A stretch of DNA of 11,346 nucleotides, taken from NCBI GenBank assembly GCA_910578575.1, contig CAJTQP010000073.1, positions 1 to 11,346 of the forward strand. The letters run 5' to 3'. The translations under genes and the position numbers were made by a program. Source of the DNA: an uncultured Oscillospiraceae bacterium. Lineage in GTDB: Bacteria; Bacillota; Clostridia; Oscillospirales; Oscillospiraceae. The notes beneath the pieces are model-generated. The model saw only the letters and a list, made by a program, of their open reading frames with translations, had not been told where the DNA came from and searched no databases. Positions 5,559-11,346 of this stretch are shown here, one piece after another; the stretch's first letter is position 1, and the number at the start of each line of letters is the position of its first letter.

Positions 5559-6539
5559 ATGGCAAACGGATTGTTTTACCCCGGCAGCATCCTCTCCCTC
5601 CACCGGAAGGCCGCGGACCGGCTGGTGGCCTCCGGCAACGGGGACGCGGCCCTGTTGTACCTCTGCCTCCTGGGGGAGCGGGATGCCGCCGCCCTGAAAT
5701 GGGACAGCCAGCGGCTGGAGAACGCCCGCAGGGCCCTGGTCTCCCTCCAGCTGGTGGGGGAGGACACCCCGGTGGCGGCTCCGCCCCCCCAGAAGCTGGA
5801 GGACAACACCCCCCCGGACTACAGCACCCAGGACATCACCCAGGCCCTCCAGGGGGGCGGGAGCTTCGCCCTGCTGGTGCCGGCGGTGGAAAAGGCCCTG
5901 GGGAAACTCCTCTCCCCGGCGGATTTGAAGAGCCTCTATTTCATCTATGATTATCTGGCCCTTCCGGCGGAGGTGATCTTGCTGCTGGTAAGCTTTTGCA
6001 TCGAAGAGGCGGGGGCCAAGCACCCTGGCCGCAAGCCCACCCTCCCCCAGATCAAGCGGGAGGCGGCCAAGTGGCAAAAGGCCGGGGCCACGGATCTGGA
6101 CCGGGCGGATGAGTACCTCCACCGCCGCCAGCGGCTCAGCAGCCGGGGCATGGAGATTTTGGCCCTGTTGGGCCGGGGGGACCGGAAGCCGGTGCCCAAG
6201 GAGGAGACGTACCTGGACGCCTGGAGCCAGATGGGTTTCCCCGACGAGGTGCTCACCCTGGCCTACGAGCGCACCCTGTTCCACGTGGGGGAGTTCCGCT
6301 GGAGCTACATGAACGGCATCTTGGGCAGCTGGCAGAAGCAGGGGTTGTACACCGTCCAGGCCATCCAGGCCGCCGAGGGGCAGCGCCAGCCCAAGTTCAA
6401 CAGGCCCGCCCCCACCCCCCAGGCCCCTGGCGGTGTCCAGAACAGCGCCAACATCTCCACCGACGACATCGACCGCATGATCCAGGCCGCCCAGTGGGCT
6501 GCCACCCAGGGAAAGGAGGACGCCCATGGCATACAGTGA
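5559..6539 (+). CDS. DnaD-domain replication initiation protein
   Basis: The 326-residue protein fits the DnaD/DnaB (DnaB_2) family of Gram-positive primosome proteins, which remodel DNA at origins and help load the replicative helicase. The N-terminal part (to about 90) is probably the winged-helix-like oligomerisation region; the middle and C-terminal part carries the DnaD domain, ending in the family motif Y-x3-I-x3-W, seen as Y250, I254 and W258 in WSYMNGILGSWQKQG. Start: ATG 5559 (MANGLFYPGS) with AAGGAGG at 5542-5548, 10 bases upstream; the ATG at 5508 lies in the leader hairpin and has no site. It overlaps the helicase-loader gene by 14 bases, an arrangement consistent with B. subtilis-like DnaD and DnaI functions acting together. 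Phages carry similar pairs, but no phage genes surround it. Confidence 0.85.
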   Translation: MANGLFYPGSILSLHRKAADRLVASGNGDAALLYLCLLGERDAAALKWDSQRLENARRALVSLQLVGEDTPVAAPPPQKLEDNTPPDYSTQDITQALQGGGSFALLVPAVEKALGKLLSPADLKSLYFIYDYLALPAEVILLLVSFCIEEAGAKHPGRKPTLPQIKREAAKWQKAGATDLDRADEYLHRRQRLSSRGMEILALLGRGDRKPVPKEETYLDAWSQMGFPDEVLTLAYERTLFHVGEFRWSYMNGILGSWQKQGLYTVQAIQAAEGQRQPKFNRPAPTPQAPGGVQNSANISTDDIDRMIQAAQWAATQGKEDAHGIQ

Positions 6540-7521
6540 AGCCGCCGTCACCCGCGCCCAGCAGCGGCGGGAGGGGCAGATCAAGGCCCACCGCCAGCAG
6601 CGGGAGGCCCTGCGCCGGGAAGTGTTTGATAAGCTCCCCCAGGCCAGGGAATTGGACCGGCAGCTCCGGCAGACCGCCCCCAAGGTCCTGGCCGCCGCCC
6701 TGCGCCAGGGCTTGGACCAGCAGGCGGCCCTGGCGGCCCTGCGCCGGGAGAACCTAGCCCTCCAGGACCAGTTGGCGGCCCTGCTGGACCAGGGGGGCTT
6801 CCCCCACGACGCCCTGGAGGACACCCCCCTGTGCCCCCTGTGCAACGACCGGGGCTGGCGGGGCAGCGCCATGTGCAGCTGCCTGGAGGAGCTGTGCCGC
6901 CAGGAGCAGATCCAGGAGCTGTCCTCCCTGCTGAATTTGGGGGAGCAGACCTTTGAGAACTTCCGCCTGGACTACTACGACCGCCAGGTCTGGCCGGACT
7001 TCCAGCGCTCCCCCAGGGAGAACATGGAGTTCGTTTTGTCCAACTGCCGCAGCTACGCCGAGCTCTTTGGCAGCTATCCCTATAAAAACCTCTTCCTCTA
7101 CGGCAACCCCGGCTTAGGAAAAACCTTCCTCTCCGCCTGCATCGCCCGCGTGGTGGCCCAGGGGGGACACTCCGTGGTGTACGACACCGCCTCCAACCTC
7201 TTCGCCCGCTTCGAGGCCCGGAAGTTCAGCCGGGACGACGATGCCGCCGGGGAGGACGTGCGGCGGTACCTGAACTGCGAGCTGTTGATTTTGGATGACC
7301 TGGGCAGTGAGTTCTCCTCCCCCTTCATCCAGGCGGCCCTGTATGAGGTGGTGAACACCCGCCTGGCCCAGGGGCAGCGCACGGTGATCTCCTCCAACCT
7401 GAATATGCCGGCCATCCGCCAGCGCTACACCCCCCAGCTGGCCTCCCGCTTGGAGGGGGAGTACCTGTTTTTGCCCTTCTTTGGGCAGGATATCCGGCTG
7501 TTGAAGAAGGGGCGGGGGTGA
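6526..7521 (+). CDS. DnaI/DnaC-type helicase loader ATPase
   Basis: A 331-residue AAA+ ATPase of the IstB/DnaC/DnaI group, expected to load the replicative DNA helicase at the origin and at restart sites. Residues 1-100 are a charged helical N-terminal region, likely the helicase-binding part. A zinc-finger-like cluster follows: C103-x2-C106, then C117-x-C119 in CPLCNDRGWRGSAMCSC. The ATPase core has Walker A G193-NPGLGK-T200, Walker B LLILDDLG (253-260), sensor-like ISSNLNM and a RLEGEY segment near the C terminus. The start ATG 6526 has AAAGGAGGA at 6512-6520 and lies inside the upstream dnaD-like gene, which points to translational coupling. No terminator lies between its TGA and the vapBC promoter, so readthrough into vapBC is possible. 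Distinguished from the transposon protein IstB by its zinc cluster, N-terminal extension and dnaD partner. Confidence 0.88.
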   Translation: MAYSEAAVTRAQQRREGQIKAHRQQREALRREVFDKLPQARELDRQLRQTAPKVLAAALRQGLDQQAALAALRRENLALQDQLAALLDQGGFPHDALEDTPLCPLCNDRGWRGSAMCSCLEELCRQEQIQELSSLLNLGEQTFENFRLDYYDRQVWPDFQRSPRENMEFVLSNCRSYAELFGSYPYKNLFLYGNPGLGKTFLSACIARVVAQGGHSVVYDTASNLFARFEARKFSRDDDAAGEDVRRYLNCELLILDDLGSEFSSPFIQAALYEVVNTRLAQGQRTVISSNLNMPAIRQRYTPQLASRLEGEYLFLPFFGQDIRLLKKGRG

Positions 7522-7531
7522 AGTTGGGGGA

Positions 7532-7567
7532 TTGACATAAGGTATCTAGCATGGTATATACTAGGTA
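7532..7567 (+). promoter_or_regulatory. vapBC promoter with overlapping dyad operator
   Basis: TTGACA (7532-7537) and TATATA (7555-7560) are 17 bases apart. An imperfect inverted repeat centred on 7555 (TATCTAGCA at 7543-7551 against TACTAGGTA at 7559-7567, 7 of 9 pairs between the arms) covers the spacer, the -10 and the start site. VapBC complexes commonly repress their own promoter by binding such repeats through the antitoxin's AbrB-like domain, so this is the likely operator. Confidence 0.6.
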
Positions 7568-7583
7568 GGAGGAGGTGACAGCC

Positions 7584-7814
7584 ATGGAAGTGGCAAAAAT
7601 CTTTGAAACGGGCAGAAGCCAAGCGGTACGCCTGCCAAAGAAGTTCCGCTTTGCGGACAACGAAGTGCTGATCCAGCGGCTGGGGGATGCTGTCATGCTA
7701 GTGCCCAAGGACGCCGCATGGACCACCTTCCTGGAAGGGTTGCATGGATTTACGGATGACTTTATGGCGGAGGGACGGGAGCCGGAGATCCCCTCTGGGA
7801 GGGATGTATTGTGA
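7584..7814 (+). CDS. vapB: VapB antitoxin
   Basis: A 76-residue antitoxin. Its N-terminal half, KIFETGRSQAVRLPKKFRF followed by DNEVLIQRLGDAVMLVP, is the swapped-hairpin AbrB/MazE-type DNA-binding fold typical of VapB; the C-terminal half (WTTFLEGLHGFTDDFMAEGR) should wrap around and block the toxin. It resembles the VapB of enteric bacteria, with the same RSQAVRLPK and W-x-x-F-x-D/G-x-x-x-x-x-x-DFM pattern. ATG 7584 is preferred over GTG 7575 because GGAGGTGA (7571-7578) is correctly spaced for it and overlaps the GTG. Its TGA overlaps the GTG of vapC by 4 bases, so the two are translationally coupled. Base composition is less GC-rich than the flanking housekeeping genes, in line with horizontal acquisition. 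Confidence 0.88.
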   Translation: MEVAKIFETGRSQAVRLPKKFRFADNEVLIQRLGDAVMLVPKDAAWTTFLEGLHGFTDDFMAEGREPEIPSGRDVL

Positions 7815-8215
7815 CGTATATGCTGGATACCAACATCTGCATTTATGCCATGAAGAACCACCCGCCCCAGGTTGAGGCACGCATCAAGGAGCACATAGAC
7901 AGCGGGCTGTGTATCTCTGCCATTACCTTGGCTGAGTTGGAACACGGCGTACAAAAAAGCCAGCGTGTTGCCAAAAACATGGAGGCACTGCTCAAGTTCC
8001 TGACGATTTTGGAGGTGCTGCCCTTTGATGACAGCGCTGCGGTAGAATATGGAAAAATCCAAGCGCATCTACAAGAAAAAGGCACTCCTATTGGGACTGC
8101 CGATGCCCTGATTGCCGGACACGCCAGAGCGGAAGGCCTGACCCTGGTAACCAACAACCTGCGGGAGTTTGCACGGGTGCCGGGGTTGCAGGTGGAGAAT
8201 TGGGCGGAGGGATAG
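7811..8215 (+). CDS. vapC: VapC toxin, PIN-domain ribonuclease
   Basis: A 134-residue PIN-domain ribonuclease toxin. The metal-binding acidic residues are visible: D6 in MLDTNIC, E42 in TLAELEHG and D98 in GTADALIAGHA; the C-terminal LVTNNLREFARVPGL has N at the usual fourth acidic site, as in the enteric VapC group. Those enteric homologues cut initiator tRNA in its anticodon loop and stop translation; the same target is inferred, not shown. The GTG start at 7811 overlaps the vapB stop and has GGGAGGG (7797-7803) 7 bases upstream; ATG 7820 would be too far from it. All catalytic positions are present and the frame is intact, so the toxin is probably active. VapB bound to it would neutralise it and co-repress the operon. 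Confidence 0.88.
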   Translation: MTYMLDTNICIYAMKNHPPQVEARIKEHIDSGLCISAITLAELEHGVQKSQRVAKNMEALLKFLTILEVLPFDDSAAVEYGKIQAHLQEKGTPIGTADALIAGHARAEGLTLVTNNLREFARVPGLQVENWAEG

Positions 8216-8417
8216 CGGGAAAAGGCCGTGGAAATTTTCTCTCGGAAACTTAAAACTCTTGTAACATTTCTGGCCTTATTTTGCAACATCTCTTCTCTAT
8301 AATAAAAACCACGATACGAAACCCGCACAGCGGAACGCGTCTCGTACTGCTTACGTCTCCGATCCAGTGCCGGGATCGAGGCAAGAGATCTTCTTTTCAT
8401 TTTTAACCTTCGGGATG

Positions 8418-8445
8418 AGAGGGCGGAGTGATCCGCCCTCTTTTC
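8418..8445 (+). terminator. Rho-independent terminator
   Basis: AGAGGGCGGA (8418-8427) pairs perfectly with TCCGCCCTCT (8432-8441) around the loop GTGA, followed by TTT. It ends the vapBC transcript, the candidate small RNA, or both, before the transporter promoter. Confidence 0.85.
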
Positions 8446-8464
8446 CTGTCCGGAAAACTCCGCA

Positions 8465-8495
8465 TTGACAAACCCGCCCTTCCCTGCTATATAAT
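8465..8495 (+). promoter_or_regulatory. Promoter of the DMT transporter gene
   Basis: TTGACA (8465-8470) is followed by the overlapping -10 candidates TATATA (8488-8493, spacer 17) and TATAAT (8490-8495, spacer 19). The leader would be about 28 bases and ends in AGGAGGG (8515-8521). Confidence 0.7.
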
Positions 8496-8527
8496 AGAGA
8501 AATGATAGAGAGATAGGAGGGTTTTTT

Positions 8528-9472
8528 GTGAAGCTTCCTGTAAAAGGCGCCCCACGGGGCCACATCTTCGCCCTGGTCACGGTGCTGATCTGGGGCATGA
8601 CCTTTGCCGCGTCCCAGATCATGGTGGGGTATCTGGACCCCTATTGGTTCATCGTCCTGCGCTTTGGCCTGGCCTGGTTCCTGCTCTTCCTCCTCTCCCC
8701 CAAACCCTTGAAGCCCATGGCGTGGCAGCAGGAGCGCTGGGTGGTGCTCTGCGGCATCCTGGGCATCACTCTATACTACATCCTGCAAAACATCGCCCTG
8801 CTCAACAGCACCGCCTCCAACACCGGCATTCTGGGCTCCACCTCCCCCATCTTCACCGCCCTGTGGCTGTGCATCTTCTCCCGGAAGGTGAAGCTGCGGC
8901 CCCTGTTCTTCCTGGGCTTTGGGCTGTGTATGGCGGGGGTGGTGGCCATCTCCGGGGGCGGGGGCGGCGGCGTCCACCTGCTGGGGGACAGCATCGCCCT
9001 GGCGGCGGCCCTGTGCTGGGGGCTGTACTGCGTGTTCGTGGTGAACACGGAGGGCTTAGGCTACACCGCCCTGCAAATGACCCGGAAGATCTTATTCTGG
9101 GGGGTGCTGCTGTGCCTGCCCTTCGCCCTGCTGCTGGGGGATGTCACCACCGCCCGCGCCTTCGCCACCGAGGGTGCGCGGATCTGGGGGGCCTTCCTCT
9201 ATGTGGTGGTGTGCTCCTCCATGCTGTGCTATGTGTTCTGGGGCAAGGCCACCACCCTGCTGGGCAGCGTCACCACCAGCCTTTACATGTATCTCATGCC
9301 GGTGTTTACGGTGATCGGCTCCGCCATCATCGTCCACGACCCCGTCACCCCCTTCACCTTCCTGGGCATCGCGGCGATCTTGCTGGGGGTGGGCCTGAGC
9401 CAGCGGGGCAGCGTCCCGGTGGAGCCCCCCCAGGGGGCGGAGGAACCCCCGGCGGAGGTCCCGGAAAAATGA
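8528..9472 (+). CDS. DMT/EamA-family membrane transporter
   Basis: A 314-residue inner-membrane protein with about ten hydrophobic segments arranged as two homologous EamA halves, the hallmark of drug/metabolite transporters (amino acid, nucleotide-sugar or drug exporters). The family signature near the N terminus is LVTVLIWGMTFAASQIMVG; the first half continues through ALLNSTASNTGILGSTSPIF, and the second half repeats the pattern from LGDSIALAAALCWGLYCVFV to LYMYLMPVFTVIGSAIIV. The C terminus is a Pro/Glu-rich cytoplasmic tail. The start is GTG 8528, 6 bases after AGGAGGG; no in-frame ATG lies close enough. It is a single gene with its own promoter and terminator. The substrate cannot be inferred; being beside a butyrate gene is not evidence of carboxylate export, because transcription is separate. 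Confidence 0.88.
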   Translation: MKLPVKGAPRGHIFALVTVLIWGMTFAASQIMVGYLDPYWFIVLRFGLAWFLLFLLSPKPLKPMAWQQERWVVLCGILGITLYYILQNIALLNSTASNTGILGSTSPIFTALWLCIFSRKVKLRPLFFLGFGLCMAGVVAISGGGGGGVHLLGDSIALAAALCWGLYCVFVVNTEGLGYTALQMTRKILFWGVLLCLPFALLLGDVTTARAFATEGARIWGAFLYVVVCSSMLCYVFWGKATTLLGSVTTSLYMYLMPVFTVIGSAIIVHDPVTPFTFLGIAAILLGVGLSQRGSVPVEPPQGAEEPPAEVPEK

Positions 9473-9534
9473 CGGAAGCGCCCCCGTTTCCTGCATGGCT
9501 TTTGACGCTTCCTACAAAGGGAAGCTTAGCTGGA

Positions 9535-9572
9535 AAAACACCCTCTTTTTTTCGTGAAAAAGGGGGTGTTTT
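9535..9572. terminator. Bidirectional intrinsic terminator
   Basis: Bases 9535-9550 pair with 9557-9572 through 16 pairs including one G-T wobble, around a 6-base loop TTCGTG. The arms contain A and T runs on both strands, so it can terminate in both directions. It separates the transporter from the CoA-transferase promoter, which begins 4 bases later. Confidence 0.85.
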
Positions 9573-9575
9573 GGC

Positions 9576-9604
9576 TTGACTTTTCGCCGCTGCCCGGCTA
9601 AACT
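9576..9604 (+). promoter_or_regulatory. Promoter of the butyrate CoA-transferase gene
   Basis: TTGACT (9576-9581) and TAAACT (9599-9604) are 17 bases apart. The start is expected near 9611, giving a leader of about 100 bases before ATG 9710, most of which folds into the structure at 9619-9673. Confidence 0.7.
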
Positions 9605-9618
9605 TAGCGTGAACGATT

Positions 9619-9673
9619 TAGGCCCTCTTGGGGCGGGGGAAACCCCTGTGCCCCGTTTTTTACCAAGGGCCTA
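9619..9673 (+). promoter_or_regulatory. Structured but leader with terminator-like hairpin
   Basis: An inner hairpin pairs GGGGC (9630-9634) with GCCCC (9650-9654) and GGGG (9635-9638) with CCCC (9643-9646), capped by a GAAA tetraloop (9639-9642) with a TGT bulge; it is followed by G and six T (9656-9661), which is terminator-like. An outer stem pairs TAGGCCC (9619-9625) with GGGCCTA (9667-9673) and TTGG (9628-9631) with CCAA (9663-9666). Bases 9630-9631 belong to both, so the stems compete at that point. This looks like an attenuator or an unknown cis-acting RNA; a pure mRNA-stabilising stem is the alternative. I match it to no known riboswitch. Confidence 0.5.
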
Positions 9674-9709
9674 GCTATTCTTTGATTTGGAAAAAAGGAG
9701 ACTGCAACG

Positions 9710-11050
9710 ATGGATTTTCAAGCCCTGTACAAGAGCAAGCTGACCACCGCTGACGAGGCTGTGAAGCTGGTGAAGTCCGGCGACTGGGTGGACTACACCT
9801 GGTGCACCAACCACCCCTACGTCCTGGACCAGGCCCTGGCCAAGCGCCAGAACGAGCTGGAGGACGTGAAGGTCCGGGGCGGCGTGACCATGTGGATGCC
9901 GGAGATCGCCAAGGCCGACGACGCCGGGGAGCATTTCGCCTGGCATTCCTGGCACTGCTCTGGCATCGACCGTAAGATCATCGGCAAGGGGATGGGCTGG
10001 TTCTCCCCCATGCGCTATTCCGAGCTGCCCCGCTTCTATCGGGAAAACCTGGAGGGCGTGGACGTGGTGATGATGCAGTGCCCCCCCATGGACGAGCACG
10101 GCAACTTCTCCCTGTCCCTGGCCCCCTCCCACCTGTATGACATGTGCGCCAAGGCCAAGCACATCATCGTGGAAGTGAACACCAACATGCCCCGCGTGCT
10201 GGGCCTGTTCAAGACCGAGGTGAACATCCAGGACGTGACCTACGTGGTGGAAGGCCCCAACCCCTCCATCCCCGAACTGGGCAGCGTGCCCCCCACCGAC
10301 GTGGACCGCACCGTGGCCAACCTCATCGTGCCCCAGATCCCCAACGGCGCCTGCCTCCAGCTGGGCATCGGCGGGATGCCCAACACCGTGGGCGCCCTCA
10401 TCGCCGAGTCCGACCTGAAGGACCTGGGTGTCCACACCGAGATGTACGTGGACGCCTTCGTGGACATCGCCAAGGCCGGCAAGATCAACGGCAAGAACAA
10501 GGCCGTGGACTATGGCCGGGAGGTGTTCGCCTTCGCCGCCGGCACCAAGAAGCTCTATGACTACGTCAACGAGAACCCCAACGTCATGGGCGCCCCTGTG
10601 GACTACACCAACGACGTCCGGGTCATCGCCCAGCTGGACAACTTCATCTCCATCAACAACATCGTGGACCTGGACCTCTTCGGCCAGGTGAACGCCGAGT
10701 CCGCCGGCATCAAGCACATCTCCGGCACCGGCGGTCAGTTGGACTTCGTCATGGGCGCTTACCTGTCCAAGGGCGGCAAGTCCTTCATCTGCCTGTCCTC
10801 CACCATGCAGGGCAAGGACGGCTCCCTGAAGTCCCGCATCGTGCCCACTCTCACCAACGGCTCCATCTGCACCGACCCCCGCTCCACCGTGCAGTACCTG
10901 GTCACCGAGCACGGCATGATCAACCTCAAGGGTCTGAACACCTGGGAGCGTGCGGAGAAGATCATCTCCATCGCCCATCCCCAGTTCCGCGAGGAGCTGA
11001 TCCAGAGCGCCGAGAAAATGGGCATCTGGAGAAGATCCAACAAGCGGTAA
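9710..11050 (+). CDS. but: Butyryl-CoA:acetate CoA-transferase
   Basis: This 446-residue protein belongs to the acetyl-CoA hydrolase/transferase family I and closely resembles the But enzymes of gut butyrate producers, which move CoA from butyryl-CoA to acetate, releasing butyrate and acetyl-CoA in the last step of butyrate fermentation. Shared blocks include SGDWVDYTWCTNHP near the N terminus, WHCSGIDRKII, CLQLGIGGMPN, the GVHTEMYVDAFVDIAKAGKI block with catalytic glutamate E244 that carries CoA as a thioester, GTGGQLDFVMGAYLSKGGKS and the C-terminal RRSN. Length is as expected. AAGGAG (9695-9700) is 9 bases before ATG 9710. Codon use is strongly GC-ending, as for a highly expressed gene. 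4-hydroxybutyrate CoA-transferase (AbfT) is the main alternative; the fit to But is better. It is a single gene; bcd, etfAB, crt and hbd are not in this window. Confidence 0.88.
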   Translation: MDFQALYKSKLTTADEAVKLVKSGDWVDYTWCTNHPYVLDQALAKRQNELEDVKVRGGVTMWMPEIAKADDAGEHFAWHSWHCSGIDRKIIGKGMGWFSPMRYSELPRFYRENLEGVDVVMMQCPPMDEHGNFSLSLAPSHLYDMCAKAKHIIVEVNTNMPRVLGLFKTEVNIQDVTYVVEGPNPSIPELGSVPPTDVDRTVANLIVPQIPNGACLQLGIGGMPNTVGALIAESDLKDLGVHTEMYVDAFVDIAKAGKINGKNKAVDYGREVFAFAAGTKKLYDYVNENPNVMGAPVDYTNDVRVIAQLDNFISINNIVDLDLFGQVNAESAGIKHISGTGGQLDFVMGAYLSKGGKSFICLSSTMQGKDGSLKSRIVPTLTNGSICTDPRSTVQYLVTEHGMINLKGLNTWERAEKIISIAHPQFREELIQSAEKMGIWRRSNKR

Positions 11051-11069
11051 AGTTTCCAACAAGGAATAT

Positions 11070-11102
11070 GCGCCCGGACGAGCTTTCGTCCGGGCGCTTT
11101 TT
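11070..11102 (+). terminator. Rho-independent terminator of but
   Basis: GCGCCCGGACGA (11070-11081) pairs perfectly with TCGTCCGGGCGC (11086-11097) around the loop GCTT, followed by TTTTT (11098-11102). Confidence 0.92.
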
Positions 11103-11120
11103 GCATAATATGAGGGGAAA

Positions 11121-11147
11121 GGCTGTCAAAAGGTGTACCTTTTGATA
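11121..11147. promoter_or_regulatory. Palindromic operator-like site, copy 1
   Basis: A perfect dyad TCAAAAGGT-GT-ACCTTTTGA (11126-11145) sits inside a 27-base element that matches the element at 11258-11284 at 23 of 27 positions in direct orientation and at 25 of 27 when compared inverted. There is no T tract after it, so it is not a terminator. It lies 18 bases after the but terminator and about 90 bases upstream of the next promoter. Confidence 0.55.
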
Positions 11148-11214
11148 AAATCTGACGCTTTTCGTTAGAAAGCGATTCCCCCGGATTTATCTGGTGAAAA
11201 AGTCAAAAAGGCCC

Positions 11215-11243
11215 TTGTAATACCAGGGTTTTCATGATACAAT
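11215..11243 (+). promoter_or_regulatory. Promoter of the rightmost gene with dyad over -10
   Basis: TTGTAA (11215-11220) and TACAAT (11238-11243) are 17 bases apart. An 8-base perfect inverted repeat, TTTTCATG (11229-11236) and CATGAAAA (11247-11254), brackets the -10 box and start site, with arms 18 bases centre to centre, a spacing that suits a dimeric repressor. Confidence 0.6.
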
Positions 11244-11257
11244 GCCCATGAAAATAA

Positions 11258-11287
11258 GGCTATCAAAAGGTACACTTTTTGATAGCC
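11258..11287. promoter_or_regulatory. Palindromic operator-like site, copy 2
   Basis: GGCTATCAAAA (11258-11268) pairs perfectly with TTTTGATAGCC (11277-11287) around 8 bases. It lies just downstream of the expected start site (near 11250) and before the ribosome binding site at 11294-11301, so it could be an operator or a leader hairpin. Its similarity to copy 1 favours a protein-binding site. Confidence 0.55.
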
Positions 11288-11309
11288 CTGGCCAAAGGAG
11301 GGAAAGGTC

Positions 11310-11346
11310 ATGGTGAGTCCGCCGGTCCACGCCCCCGCGGCCCGCA
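11310..11346 (+). CDS. 5' end of an unidentified gene (partial)
   Basis: ATG 11310 is preceded by AAAGGAGG (11294-11301) at 8 bases spacing and by a promoter and dyads. Only twelve codons, MVSPPVHAPAAR, are inside the window, and the frame stays open to the edge. No family can be assigned. The elaborate upstream region suggests a tightly regulated gene. Confidence 0.55.
   Translation, partial: MVSPPVHAPAAR

Larger units (their letters stand above)
8216..8527. other. Intergenic gap with candidate small RNA
   Basis: This 312-base gap has no gene I can support. It holds a consensus TATAAT at 8298-8303 without a good -35, hairpins CCGC/GCGG (8323-8326/8330-8333) nested inside TACGA/TCGTA (8315-8319/8342-8346), CGATCC/GGATCG (8360-8365/8373-8378), a perfect terminator (8418-8444) and then the promoter of the transporter gene. 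A transcript from about 8310 to 8445 would be near 135 bases. It could instead be the vapBC 3' untranslated region. Confidence 0.4.

Noticed and set aside
6526..7521. IstB transposition helper instead of a helicase loader
   Set aside because: No IS21 transposase or inverted repeats are nearby, and the zinc cluster, long N-terminal region and overlapping dnaD-type gene fit a DnaI/DnaC-type loader.
7843..8622. Open frame on the minus strand across vapC and the following gap
   Set aside because: It runs antisense to the clear PIN-domain gene, contains a perfect terminator and the transporter promoter, and matches nothing I recognise; I note only that its middle part (about 8230-8400) stays open outside vapC.
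441..9641. A 13-base string, TGGGGCGGGGGAA, shared by the hairpins at 441-453 and 9629-9641
   Set aside because: It is low-complexity G-rich sequence in a GC-rich genome and the rest of the two hairpins differs, so common origin is not supported.
9671..11062. A 463-codon open frame antisense to the CoA-transferase gene
   Set aside because: It is the mirror of a strongly codon-biased gene (rich in Gly, His, Val, Leu), has no usable start signal and no recognisable domain.

Overview
The window is GC-rich (roughly 60-65% by eye) DNA with Gram-positive signals: strong AGGAGG ribosome binding sites, sigma-A type TTGACA/TATAAT promoters and many intrinsic terminators. It carries a DnaD-type protein next to a DnaI/DnaC-type helicase loader, a SpoVK/CbbX-type AAA+ ATPase, and a CoA-transferase closely resembling the butyryl-CoA:acetate CoA-transferase of gut butyrate producers. 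Together these suggest a high-GC member of the Clostridia, most likely an Oscillospiraceae-type gut anaerobe such as the Flavonifractor/Intestinimonas group. The placement is inferred from gene content and base composition.

Left part (1-2828): about 590 bases have no convincing gene but hold a forward promoter, a strong leftward extended -10 promoter and a cluster of inverted repeats that could be a structured RNA or a leader for a gene beyond the left edge. A 5'-truncated Rpn/PDDEXK-type transposase remnant follows, then a GNAT acetyltransferase that converges on the AAA+ ATPase gene with stop codons overlapping inside TTAA.

Middle part (2829-7521): the AAA+ gene and a large envelope protein gene diverge from a 202-base region with a promoter on each strand. 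The envelope protein has a cytoplasmic zinc ribbon, a 10-residue tandem repeat, a long low-complexity stretch, one membrane helix and two outer Ig-like (BIG2) domains. Downstream is a two-gene replication-initiation operon (DnaD-like protein and helicase loader, overlapping by 14 bases).

Right part (7522-11346): a vapBC toxin-antitoxin pair of less GC-rich composition has its own promoter with a dyad over the -10. A 312-base non-coding gap follows, with a -10 box, several hairpins and a perfect terminator. Next come a DMT/EamA-family transporter, a bidirectional terminator, and the butyrate-forming CoA-transferase with a structured leader that contains a terminator-like hairpin. The window ends with the first 12 codons of an unidentified gene whose promoter carries a dyad around the -10 and two near-identical 27-base palindromic sites 137 bases apart.

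The best leads for new biology are regulatory: the but leader, the paired palindromes at the right end and the structured region near the left end. The zinc-ribbon/BIG2 protein with its repeat array is the most unusual protein. I did not find a clearly new multi-gene system such as a defence island or biosynthetic cluster.
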